A stretch of DNA of 16,628 nt from Tannerella sp. (GTDB lineage Bacteria; Bacteroidota; Bacteroidia; Bacteroidales; Tannerellaceae). The stretch's first letter is position 1; every line of letters begins with the position of its first letter. Made by a program: the position numbers and the translations under genes. The notes beneath the pieces are model-generated. The model had not been told where the DNA came from, made no database searches, and was given only the letters and a program-made list of their open reading frames with translations. The stretch lies in NCBI GenBank assembly GCA_031283785.1, contig JAITBC010000366.1, positions 1 through 16,628 on the forward strand, in the 5' to 3' direction. Of the stretch, positions 5,949 to 13,554 are shown piece by piece.

Positions 5949-5969
5949 CAGTATAAATTTTACTATAGG

Positions 5970-6866
5970 ATGAAACGTTTAATATGTTTAACGATATTGT
6001 GTTTTTGTATTACCGGGGCTGTTGAGGCACAGGAGATTAAAGCGGATCTTACGATCAACAGCGATAAAATACAAGGCTCGAATAAGCAGGTATTCACGAC
6101 ATTGGAGACTGCATTGACGGATTTTATCAATACGAAAAAGTGGACTACCGCGACATTCTCGCAAAACGAGCGTATCGATTGTAATTTTACTGTTATCGTC
6201 AACTCACTGGAAAACAACCGGTTTAGCTGTGAGATACAGCTTCAGGCGCGTCGTCCCGTTTATAATTCTACTTATTCGACGACTATTTTTAATTTCCGCG
6301 ATACGGAATTTGATTTCGAGTATACCGAATTTGAGCCGTTGGAATATACGGAAAATGTGTTAAACACTAACCTTACCGCCACGATCGTCTACTATATATA
6401 CATGATTCTGGGATTTGATTTTGACAGCTTCTCCCTTAATGGCGGTCAGCAGTTTTTCCAACAGGCACAGCAGATTGTCACCCTTGCTCAATCGAACCCC
6501 TCATGGAATGGGTGGACGGCCTTTGCAAGCAAGCGAAACCGCCATGCTTTGGCTACTGCTTTGACGGAAAATCAGGGGACGGTCTTCCATACAATGTGGT
6601 ATAGTTATCACAGGAAGGGATTGGATGAAATGTCGGCCAACGTCGATCGCGGGCGTACCAATCTGATTACATCCCTGTCTGCATTGAAAGAACTGCAGAA
6701 TGCACGTCCGGCATCCATACTGTTACAATTGTTTGCCGATTGCAAGCTGGATGAAACGGTTGCCGTATATTCAAAAGCAACGATGCAGGAAAAACAGGAG
6801 GGCCATAAATTGTTTTCGGAATTATTTCCTGCGGCGTCTTCACGTTATGAATCATTAAAAAATTAG
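5970..6866 (+). CDS. DUF4835 family secreted protein (PorD-like)
   Basis: The 298-aa protein starts with an export signal (MKRLICLTILCFCITGAVEA, cleavage likely before QEIKADL). The mature part has the DUF4835 pattern: an early VFTTLETALTDFINTKKW segment, NERIDCNFTVIV, a mid-region rich in Phe, Tyr and Asp (NFRDTEFDFEYTEFEP), then a helical C-terminal half with YYIYMILGFDFDSF. The family is restricted to Bacteroidota, and relatives have been named PorD in connection with type IX secretion; I give that as recalled knowledge, and the molecular role is not clear. The location between coaBC and recN is the usual one. It ends with TAG, showing that TAG is a normal stop in this genome. recN starts 4 bases later. 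Confidence 0.88.
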   Translation: MKRLICLTILCFCITGAVEAQEIKADLTINSDKIQGSNKQVFTTLETALTDFINTKKWTTATFSQNERIDCNFTVIVNSLENNRFSCEIQLQARRPVYNSTYSTTIFNFRDTEFDFEYTEFEPLEYTENVLNTNLTATIVYYIYMILGFDFDSFSLNGGQQFFQQAQQIVTLAQSNPSWNGWTAFASKRNRHALATALTENQGTVFHTMWYSYHRKGLDEMSANVDRGRTNLITSLSALKELQNARPASILLQLFADCKLDETVAVYSKATMQEKQEGHKLFSELFPAASSRYESLKN

Positions 6867-6869
6867 TAT

Positions 6870-8576
6870 ATGCTGAAATCATTGTTTATACGGAATTATG
6901 TATTGATAGATGAATTGGATATTCGTTTTGAAGATGGATTTTCCGTTATAACGGGCGAAACAGGAGCCGGCAAGTCAATTATACTCGGGGCGCTATCGCT
7001 TGTGCTTGGAGAGCGTGCCGACTCCGGCAGTATCCGGTCTGGAAAAGACAAATGCCTTATTGAAGCGATTTTTGATATATCGACTTATCAGCTTGGGAAA
7101 TTTTTTCAGGAAAATGACCTTGAGTATGACCCGACAACGTGTGTGTTCCGGAGGGAATTATACAATTCCGGTAAATCCCGCGCTTTTATAAATGATTCGC
7201 CCGTATCGCTTTCAATCGTTAAAGAACTGGGGAATATGTTGATCGACGTACATTCGCAGCATCAGAACTTACTGCTTGCGGATACCCGTTTTCAACTAAA
7301 TGTGGTTGATCTGATGGCACATGTCGGGAAACAGCTGAATGTATATCGTGACGAATATAATAATTATCACTCTTTATGTGAGGCTTTGACCGGTTTGAAA
7401 GGCAAAATTTCAAATATGAAACAGGAAGAAGATTATATACGTTTTCAGTATGAAGAACTTGACGCTGCAAAGTTGCAGGTTGGCGAGCAGGAAAAATTGG
7501 AAAAAGAAGCCGATACCTTATCTCATACCGAAGAAATAAAGACGGCATTATATAAAATCACAGCGCTGTTGAATGGCGAAGATGTCTCCGTCGTCTCATC
7601 ATTAAGGGAAGCTTTAAACTCCGTAGAACAGTTATCCGCTTATTTCCCGAAAGCAAAAGAATATGCCGACCGGCTTCGCTCTTCATACATTGACATAAAC
7701 GATCTGTCTTCCGAGACGAACGTGCTGAAAGATGATATTGAATTTGATCCCGAACGTATGGAATGGGTTAATAACAGGATAAATGCAATTTATGCATTAC
7801 AGCAAAAACACCGTGTTTCGTCCGTTGAAGAACTGATAATCCGGAGGGATGAATACGGCGCGCAGCTTAGTGCGATCGATTCTTTTGATGGAGAGCTGGA
7901 TACGTTAACCAAACGTTGTGAAGAATCTTATAAATTGTTGACGGCGCAAGCCGCAGAGATAACCGCTTTAAGGACACAAGCCGCTATGACAATCGAAAAA
8001 CAAATAATCGGGAGAATGGCGTTGCTTGGTATGTCCGGAACGCGTTTCCAGATACTATTTACGCCGAAAAACAAACCGTCTGCCGATGGAATGGATGACG
8101 TATCATTCCTTTTCTCCGCAAATAAAAATGAACAATTGAAAACCGTGGCGCAGACGGCATCCGGAGGTGAGATATCACGGCTCATGTTATGCGTAAAAGC
8201 AATGATTGCCGGATATGCCTCCCTTCCTTCCATTATTTTCGATGAAATTGATATAGGAGTTTCCGGGGAAATTGCCGATAAAATGGCGGATATAATGCAT
8301 GATTTAGGCCGGAAGATGCAGGTGATAACGATTACGCATCTACCGCAGATTGCCGCAAGAGGCAACGCTCATTATTTTGTTTATAAGGAAGATACGCCTG
8401 AACGTACATATACGCGTATCCGGCGTCTTGGCAATGAAGAACGTATAAATGAAGTCGCACGTATGCTGAGCGGAACCCTGATGACGCAGGCAGCAATTGA
8501 TAATGCAAAAGTACTGTTAGGATTTCACACCAGCCATGCGCTTTTGAAAAATCACCGAATTTTCATCCGTAAATAA
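6870..8576 (+). CDS. recN: DNA repair protein RecN
   Basis: RecN is an SMC-like ATPase that acts at double-strand breaks and holds DNA ends or sister chromatids. Walker A is GETGAGKS (29-36). A coiled-coil middle region follows (about 155-370). The ABC signature is ASGGEISRL (430-438), Walker B is IIFDEIDIGVSG (455-466), and THLPQIAARG is the H-loop region. The family normally ends shortly after the NAKVLL segment (residue 550). Here 18 further residues (GFHTSHALLKNHRIFIRK, bases 8520-8573) have no family resemblance I know, and the end runs into an inverted-repeat cluster. The start ATG lies four bases after the DUF4835 stop, consistent with an operon. Function should be intact, since all ATPase motifs are present. 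Confidence 0.95.
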   Translation: MLKSLFIRNYVLIDELDIRFEDGFSVITGETGAGKSIILGALSLVLGERADSGSIRSGKDKCLIEAIFDISTYQLGKFFQENDLEYDPTTCVFRRELYNSGKSRAFINDSPVSLSIVKELGNMLIDVHSQHQNLLLADTRFQLNVVDLMAHVGKQLNVYRDEYNNYHSLCEALTGLKGKISNMKQEEDYIRFQYEELDAAKLQVGEQEKLEKEADTLSHTEEIKTALYKITALLNGEDVSVVSSLREALNSVEQLSAYFPKAKEYADRLRSSYIDINDLSSETNVLKDDIEFDPERMEWVNNRINAIYALQQKHRVSSVEELIIRRDEYGAQLSAIDSFDGELDTLTKRCEESYKLLTAQAAEITALRTQAAMTIEKQIIGRMALLGMSGTRFQILFTPKNKPSADGMDDVSFLFSANKNEQLKTVAQTASGGEISRLMLCVKAMIAGYASLPSIIFDEIDIGVSGEIADKMADIMHDLGRKMQVITITHLPQIAARGNAHYFVYKEDTPERTYTRIRRLGNEERINEVARMLSGTLMTQAAIDNAKVLLGFHTSHALLKNHRIFIRK

Positions 8577-8751
8577 TTAGCCCAAAATTGTCCATTAGGA
8601 TATAACGATCTGATAATGAATGTTCGTTCTAATGGACGCCATTAGAAAACAAGATTTGCAATCTATTATTAATCAATAGAGTAAATGCATTAATTCAGTT
8701 TAAAACAGCATTTCTAAAATGAATTAATGCTAATTGACATTTTGGGATTAG
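8577..8751. repeat. Cluster of inverted repeats, possible MITE-like element
   Basis: The ends are imperfect inverted copies: 8577-8598 (TTAGCCCAAAATTGTCCATTAG) and 8730-8751 share CCCAAAAT, GTC and ATTAG in inverted order. Inside are three more palindromes. TTCTAATGG (8628-8636) and CCATTAGAA (8640-8648) flank three bases, TCTATT (8662-8667) pairs with AATAGA (8675-8680), and GCATTAATTCA (8687-8697) pairs perfectly with TGAATTAATGC (8720-8730). No ORF of note lies inside. The size of about 175 bp and the terminal repeats suggest a small non-autonomous element or a repeat remnant. No target-site duplication is obvious. Confidence 0.5.
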
Positions 8752-8880
8752 TTTGTGAGTATGCTTTAAATCAGTCTCTTTGGCGAGCAAGAGCGGTCAT
8801 GTATAATTATTGTTTCATGTAGAGTTTTTCTAACGGTTTATGCGGCCACTCGGAGTGAGAGAGTACGGGGTGTTTTCAAT
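8752..8880. other. Intergenic remainder between recN and rho
   Basis: I see no gene here. A short palindrome CACTCGGAGTG lies near 8846-8856, and there is no convincing promoter. It may be remnant sequence associated with the repeat cluster to its left. Confidence 0.4.
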
Positions 8881-8916
8881 AAAAAAAGCGAACCAAAGAA
8901 AGTTCGCTTTTTTTTT
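8881..8916. terminator. Two-way intrinsic terminator between recN and rho
   Basis: AAAAAAAGCGAAC (8881-8893) and GTTCGCTTTTTTT (8902-8914) form a 13-pair stem with an eight-base loop. The arms are A-rich and T-rich, so the hairpin has a T tail on both strands. It lies 28 bases beyond the natural rho stop (8944) on the minus strand and serves transcripts entering from recN on the plus strand. Confidence 0.85.
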
Positions 8917-8943
8917 ACCGGTAATCCCATTAAACAACCTTTA

Positions 8944-9150
8944 TCATCCGTTCATGGATGCCAAAAATTCCATATTATTGGATGTATTCTCAAGTTGTTT
9001 TTTAACAAACTCCATCGCTTCGATTGAGTTCATATCCGAAAGGTATTTACGCAGAACCCACATACGGTTAATCGTTGCTTCGTCCTGTAACAGATCGTCT
9101 CTTCGGGTACTGGAAGCAATAATATCAACGGCGGGATAAATACGCTTGTT
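8944..9150 (-). pseudogene. rho: In-frame C-terminal remainder of rho behind a TAG
   Basis: Directly behind the TAG at 9153-9151 the same frame continues for 68 codons to TGA (8946-8944). It begins [21 protein letters not shown] and ends ENTSNNMEFLASMNG. This is the conserved end of the Rho ATPase domain, including the SSTRR segment that should carry the arginine finger (Arg366 in E. coli) and the MWVLRKYLSDM helix. No frameshift is needed and codon use is normal. The sequence has therefore not decayed beyond the single stop. It would be translated only if the TAG is read through, or if the TAG is a sequencing error. Confidence 0.88.
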
Positions 9151-11022
9151 CTACAATTTCCTGTCAAGTTGCAGTTCCATGTTGCCGGTACCTTTAAATT
9201 CTTCAAATATGACATCGTCCATCTTGGAGCCTGTTTCCGTCAGTGCAGTGGCAAGTATTGTGAGACTGCCTCCGTTTTCGATATTACGTGCAGCCCCGAA
9301 GAATCGTTTGGGTTTCTGGAGTGCATTGGCATCAACACCTCCCGACAGCACTTTCCCCGATGCCGGTTGGACGGTGTTGTATGCCCGCGCAAGACGTGTT
9401 ATGGAATCAAGCAGAATCACCACGTCGTGGCCACATTCGACCATACGTTTAGCTTTGTTTAAAACGATATCCGCTATTTTCACGTGGCGTTCGGCCGGCT
9501 CATCGAACGTTGAGGCTATCACTTCCGCATCAACGCTTCGCGCCATGTCGGTAACTTCTTCCGGACGTTCGTCGATCAGAAGGATTATCATGTAAACCTC
9601 CGGATGATTGGTTGCAATAGCATTTGCAATATCCTTCAGTAACATTGTCTTACCTGTTTTAGGCTGAGCTACGATGAGGCCGCGCTGGCCTTTCCCGATA
9701 GGCGAAAACAGATCGACTACCCTTACGGAAATCTGGTCGTATACTTTATGAGATTTTTTCTCCGTCAGCCTGAACTTTTCGTCCGGGAAGAGAGGGGTCA
9801 GGTGGTCGAACGGTAGACGGTCACGCACGTCTTCCGGCGTACATCCGTTTATTTTGTCCACTTTCACCAGCGGGAAATATTTTTCACCTTCTTTCGGAGG
9901 TCTGATAGCGCCTTCAACAAGATCTCCGGTTTTAAGTCCAAACAATTTCACCTGCGATTGCGATACATAAATATCATCGGGCGACGAGAGGTAATTGTAA
10001 TCAGGCGAACGTAAGAACCCGTATCCGTCCTGAATGATTTCCAAAACGCCCGAACCCGTCAGTATTCCGTCGAAATCGAATGTCTTTTCCGTTTCCCTCT
10101 GCATGGGAGGAAGCTGACGCTGGTTCGTATTCTGGTTGTTATTATTACCGGCATGTTGTTTGGTTGTTGCGGGGGGACGGTTTTGATTCGTTGCCGGTTC
10201 GGTCGTAACCGCTGTCGGTTGTTTAGCCTCTACATTTGTCGGAATTGGAATCACCTGATCCAGCATGGTATTGGTTTCATTACTATGCCTGAATATAATT
10301 CTTTTATTAGCCGGCTGTTGCGACTGTACTTCCGGTTTTTCCTGCGTTTCTTTATTTTTCGCCGTTTTTTCGGAGGGGGATTTTTCATTTGCCTCACGGG
10401 TTACTGTCGGCGTCGAAGCCGGTGTAATATTAGCCTGGGCAGGAGATAAAACCGTACTTAACAGGGGCGTTGTCAATGCGGTATGGATATTCGCGTTCTC
10501 TTTTGCAATGTTTCCAAACTGAACTTTTTGAGGTTGCGATTCCTTTTGTTGTGGCGGAACAGTCGTTGTCTTTTCTTTTCGGGGTCTTCCTCTTTTCCCT
10601 TTAGGCATCTCATCGTCCGTTTGGCCGGCTGCTGCTTTGGCTTCGTTCGCTTGATTGACTTTGGTTTCGCCCGTTTGTTGTCCTTTATTTTTTGGCGGAC
10701 GCCCTCTGCGAACTGTTTTAGGATGTTGTTCTTCAGCGCTGCCGACGGCTGTTGTTGTTTCGTTTGCTTTAACAGGAGTTTCCTGTTTTTTGTTTAAATG
10801 TTCGACCACTTTTTGCACTCTCTTTTCTTTTTTACGGGCATCTTTTTCTTTCTTTTTTTCAACCTGCATACCTGCCCATGAAATAGCCTGCTCATCAAGA
10901 ATTTTGTATATTAAATCTTCTTTCGGCAGCGATTTCGCTTTTTTGATGCCTAAGTTTTGTGCAATTTCCTGCAACTCGGATAATTGTTTTTCGTTTAATT
11001 CAAGAATGTTATATTTTTGCAT
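9151..11022 (-). CDS. rho: Transcription termination factor Rho, cut short by an in-frame TAG
   Basis: Rho is a hexameric RNA-dependent ATPase that ends transcription. Domains in order: a SAP-like Rho N-terminal domain (1-48); a long disordered, Lys/Gln/Thr/Pro/Asn-rich insertion (about 52-315) with two AT-hook-like motifs, RRGRPPK (105-111) and KRGRPRK (143-149); the RNA-binding cold-shock-like domain from [14 protein letters not shown] (324-337); and the ATPase domain with P-loop AQPKTGKT (452-459), Walker B VVILLD (534-539) and Q-loop SGGVDANAL. The frame stops after MELQLDRKL (residue 623) at TAG 9153-9151. Relatives have Ser there, so a single TCG to TAG change explains it. The full frame would be 692 codons. 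As written the product lacks the arginine finger and C-terminal helices and should be inactive. A promoter lies at 11173-11204. Confidence 0.93.
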   Translation of the reverse strand: MQKYNILELNEKQLSELQEIAQNLGIKKAKSLPKEDLIYKILDEQAISWAGMQVEKKKEKDARKKEKRVQKVVEHLNKKQETPVKANETTTAVGSAEEQHPKTVRRGRPPKNKGQQTGETKVNQANEAKAAAGQTDDEMPKGKRGRPRKEKTTTVPPQQKESQPQKVQFGNIAKENANIHTALTTPLLSTVLSPAQANITPASTPTVTREANEKSPSEKTAKNKETQEKPEVQSQQPANKRIIFRHSNETNTMLDQVIPIPTNVEAKQPTAVTTEPATNQNRPPATTKQHAGNNNNQNTNQRQLPPMQRETEKTFDFDGILTGSGVLEIIQDGYGFLRSPDYNYLSSPDDIYVSQSQVKLFGLKTGDLVEGAIRPPKEGEKYFPLVKVDKINGCTPEDVRDRLPFDHLTPLFPDEKFRLTEKKSHKVYDQISVRVVDLFSPIGKGQRGLIVAQPKTGKTMLLKDIANAIATNHPEVYMIILLIDERPEEVTDMARSVDAEVIASTFDEPAERHVKIADIVLNKAKRMVECGHDVVILLDSITRLARAYNTVQPASGKVLSGGVDANALQKPKRFFGAARNIENGGSLTILATALTETGSKMDDVIFEEFKGTGNMELQLDRKL

Positions 11023-11172
11023 ATTAAAATTATTAAATAATATATTTCAGATTTATGAATTCAGTTAATTTAGCAGTAATAATACACTTTCCTTTTATAG
11101 AAAAGATTTAAAATGTTTTTCGGAATGTTTTAATCTGTTGAACTATGTTTGTTATTTTATTACATCACGTGG
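11023..11172 (-). promoter_or_regulatory. Long AT-rich 5' leader of rho
   Basis: About 145 bases lie between the predicted start of transcription and the rho ATG. The leader is AT-rich and contains CACGTG near its beginning. I see no strong hairpin or known riboswitch. Rho genes are autoregulated through their leaders in enterobacteria; whether that applies here is inference. Confidence 0.3.
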
Positions 11173-11204
11173 CAAAGATATAGCTTATTTTTTAATTGGC
11201 ACAA
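11173..11204 (-). promoter_or_regulatory. Bacteroidota-type promoter of rho
   Basis: Read on the minus strand, TTG (11204-11202) and TATCTTTG (11180-11173) are 21 bases apart. The site overlaps the last codons of tilS. The transcript would have a leader of about 145 bases before the rho ATG at 11022, so rho can be expressed independently of the tilS operon. Confidence 0.6.
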
Positions 11205-12553
11205 TTTTTCCCGAAAAAATTTATGACAAATGCCGTTTTTGTTTTGTCATTTATCCGGAAGCGGTTATCGGTACGATGTCCGATAATCCAAAAAATATCA
11301 TTTCCGCTACATAATACCCAGGTTTTTTCCTTTTCTAAAAGATTAAATTTATGATTGGAAAAGTAATCACTCAGTTTCTGACGTCCCTTCATCCCGAAAG
11401 GCACAAACCAGTCTCCCGACTTCCATTTTCTTAACGTAAGAGGGAAATGGAGCCTGTCGTAATCGAATATTCCCGTTGATGGCGATTTGTCTATTTCGAA
11501 TGAACTGTCGACAGGTACTTTATCGGCCGACAAAGCCAGAGGTAAATTGTGCCAGTTCGTTAAGCTTTCGTTTAGTTTATATTCTTTCCATATTTTAGTA
11601 TCAGGTTTGAAAATAATCAATTTACCACGATCTTTCAGCAATTTGTATATCGATTCATTCGTCGCCTCAAAGATTTTCCCCTGTGCATCACCACCGGTCA
11701 GTGTCCGGAAGATTTCACCGGATACGGAACGGGAAAATCCGTATATTTTCAGCAACTCGTATAAAATGGTTTTAGGCGCAGGCTGTTGCATCAGGTTTTC
11801 AACCGGTATGCATGCGTATTCCTTATCCGCATCGCCGATAATCAGCGCAGAAGACTTTTCTATTGTCTGCAAGTATATATTTTCTGCATCTGCAAGATTT
11901 TCTGCCGTTCTGGAAAGAGCATTCCTGACCGACGGATTTATTTCCTCCATTAGCGGAAGCAGTCTTAAACGAATAAAATTGCGCGTATATTTGTCCGACA
12001 TGTTCGAGCTGTCTGTGACGGACGGCAACTTTTGTTCTTTCAGGAATTGTTTTATTTCTTCCCGGCTTACACAAAGCAAGGGGCGAATGATAAATCCGTT
12101 TTTCGGACGAATGCCGCTAAGTCCGCGTATTCCTGTGCCTCGTATCATATTGAGAAGCATTGTTTCGATACTGTCATCCCGATGATGGGCGACAGTAATT
12201 GCCTGCGCACCGTGTTTTTTGCGTAATGCTTCAAACCACCGATAACGTAATTCACGCGCAGCCATTTCGCTTGAAACATGTCGTTGCTTTGCATATTCCC
12301 CTGTATCAAAGTCGTTTTTTTCGAACGTGATCCGATAATCTTCAGTAAATTTCCGGCAAAATGCTTCATCCCGATCGGATTCCGCTTCCCTGAGGTGAAA
12401 GTTACAATGAGCGGCTATGCAATGATAACCCAACCGGTTTAATATGTATAATAATGAAACGGAATCGCCTCCGCCGCTGAATCCGGCAATAACCGATTTT
12501 TCCGGAGCCAACAAACGATTTGCCTCAATGAATGTTTGTATCTTGCGTATCAA
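11192..12553 (-). CDS. tilS: tRNA(Ile)-lysidine synthetase
   Basis: TilS uses ATP to attach lysine to C34 of the tRNA-Ile with anticodon CAU, changing its decoding from AUG to AUA and its charging from Met to Ile. The PP-loop is AGFSGGGDSVSLL (SGGGDS at 26-31). AHCNFHLREAESDRDE and AHHRDDSIETMLLN are the typical following motifs. The C-terminal domain is visible as RKWKSGDWFVPFGMKGRQKLSDYF through FWIIGHRTDNRF. The length of 453 aa is normal. The start is TTG at 12553-12551: the upstream gene's stop is in the same frame two codons before, so no earlier start is possible, and MIRKIQTFIEANRLL matches the expected N-terminus. It lies three bases behind the zinc-ribbon gene and is clearly co-transcribed with it. 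Confidence 0.95.
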   Translation of the reverse strand: MIRKIQTFIEANRLLAPEKSVIAGFSGGGDSVSLLYILNRLGYHCIAAHCNFHLREAESDRDEAFCRKFTEDYRITFEKNDFDTGEYAKQRHVSSEMAARELRYRWFEALRKKHGAQAITVAHHRDDSIETMLLNMIRGTGIRGLSGIRPKNGFIIRPLLCVSREEIKQFLKEQKLPSVTDSSNMSDKYTRNFIRLRLLPLMEEINPSVRNALSRTAENLADAENIYLQTIEKSSALIIGDADKEYACIPVENLMQQPAPKTILYELLKIYGFSRSVSGEIFRTLTGGDAQGKIFEATNESIYKLLKDRGKLIIFKPDTKIWKEYKLNESLTNWHNLPLALSADKVPVDSSFEIDKSPSTGIFDYDRLHFPLTLRKWKSGDWFVPFGMKGRQKLSDYFSNHKFNLLEKEKTWVLCSGNDIFWIIGHRTDNRFRINDKTKTAFVINFFGKNCAN

Positions 12554-12556
12554 GTT

Positions 12557-13552
12557 TTATTCCTGAGATTTCTCAATCGTATTGGCAAGTTCGGGATCGA
12601 TCATGATGCGTCCGCAGTATTCGCAAACAATGATTTTTTTGTGAAGTTTTATATCTAACTGCTTTTGTGGCGGTATCTTATTGAAACAACCGCCACATGC
12701 ATCGCGTTCGATATTAACGACCGCCAGGCCGTTGCGAGCGCCTTTGCGTATACGTTTAAATGCATTCAACAGGCGTAATTCTATTTTTTCTTCGATTGAT
12801 TTAGCTTTTTCGCGTAACTTTTCTTCTTCCTGACGTGTTTCCGATATAATTTCCTGAAGCTCCTTTTTCTTTTGTTCAAGATCAATTTTACGTCCTTCAA
12901 GAATTTCTTTGCTCCCGGAAATATTTTCTTTCTTTTGCCTTATAGCAGCATTGGACTCTTTTATTTTCTTTTCTGAAAACTCGACTTCGAGTTCCTGAAA
13001 TTCAACTTCTTTCGATAAATTGTCAAATTCGCGATTATTACGAACCTGATCCAACTGTCCTTTAAATTTTTCAATCAGTATTTTAGCTTCCGATATTTTA
13101 TTTTTCTGAGCCGTCACATTATCTTCAATTTCACGTATTTCAGCCTGATATTTCTCCAGGCGTGTTTTAAGTCCGACTATTTCGTCTTCAAGATCTTGCA
13201 CTTCCAGCGGAAGTTCTCCGCGTAAAGTTTTTATCTTATCGATTTCGGAAACGATTGTCTGCAGTTTATACAGCATATATAACTTCTCTTCAACGGAATA
13301 GTCCTTGACATTCTTATTTTTCCCCGAAGAAGCGACGGTCGTGATTTCTTCTACGGATTCGGCGTCAATCGTCTCTTTTTTATTGGCCATAATCTTCTTG
13401 GAAGCAGTTTTCTTCGCCGTATCTTTTTCTTCCGTTCTCTTTTCTGCAACGTCTTTTTTTATCGTTGTCTTCGTTTCTTTTGATGTAACGTCTTTCTTCG
13501 TTATTGCTTTTACAGCATCATTATCTGCTTTGGCTTCAATCTTTTTTGCCAT
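12557..13552 (-). CDS. Coiled-coil protein with C4 zinc ribbon
   Basis: The 331-aa protein consists of a Lys/Thr/Glu-rich, low-complexity N-terminus (1-82), a long coiled coil (about 88-270, beginning SVEEKLYMLYKLQTIVSEIDKI and LRGELPLEVQDLEDEI), and a zinc ribbon with C286-GG-C289 and C310-EY-C313. This matches the bacterial C4-type zinc-ribbon family (PF02591-like), with unclear function, perhaps nucleic-acid or ribosome related. The N-terminal extension of about 80 residues is longer than I expect for relatives, which begin close to the coiled coil; an internal Met (residue 55) is an alternative start. ATG 13552 lies two bases after the nif3-like stop, which favours the long form. It is co-transcribed between nif3 and tilS. 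Confidence 0.85.
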   Translation of the reverse strand: MAKKIEAKADNDAVKAITKKDVTSKETKTTIKKDVAEKRTEEKDTAKKTASKKIMANKKETIDAESVEEITTVASSGKNKNVKDYSVEEKLYMLYKLQTIVSEIDKIKTLRGELPLEVQDLEDEIVGLKTRLEKYQAEIREIEDNVTAQKNKISEAKILIEKFKGQLDQVRNNREFDNLSKEVEFQELEVEFSEKKIKESNAAIRQKKENISGSKEILEGRKIDLEQKKKELQEIISETRQEEEKLREKAKSIEEKIELRLLNAFKRIRKGARNGLAVVNIERDACGGCFNKIPPQKQLDIKLHKKIIVCEYCGRIMIDPELANTIEKSQE

Positions 13553-13554
13553 GC

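Noticed and set aside
8577..8755. CRISPR array reading of the repeat cluster
   Set aside because: The repeats are inverted and unequal, with no regular spacing or repeated direct unit.
8840..9139. 99-codon plus-strand frame covering the recN-rho terminator and the rho 3' end
   Set aside because: It runs through the two-way terminator hairpin and is antisense to the conserved rho C-terminus.
9151..9153. General reassignment of TAG to an amino acid
   Set aside because: The DUF4835 gene ends with TAG just before recN starts, so TAG works as a stop in this genome; the rho TAG is better seen as a point mutation, error or local read-through.
9146..11068. Several plus-strand open frames of 85-149 codons opposite rho
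   Set aside because: They are antisense shadows of rho, which has unmistakable Rho domains; their translations are rich in Cys, Phe and Ser with no coherent features.
11487..12185. 232-codon plus-strand open frame opposite tilS
   Set aside because: Long, but entirely antisense to a clear TilS, with no start signal or recognisable motif.
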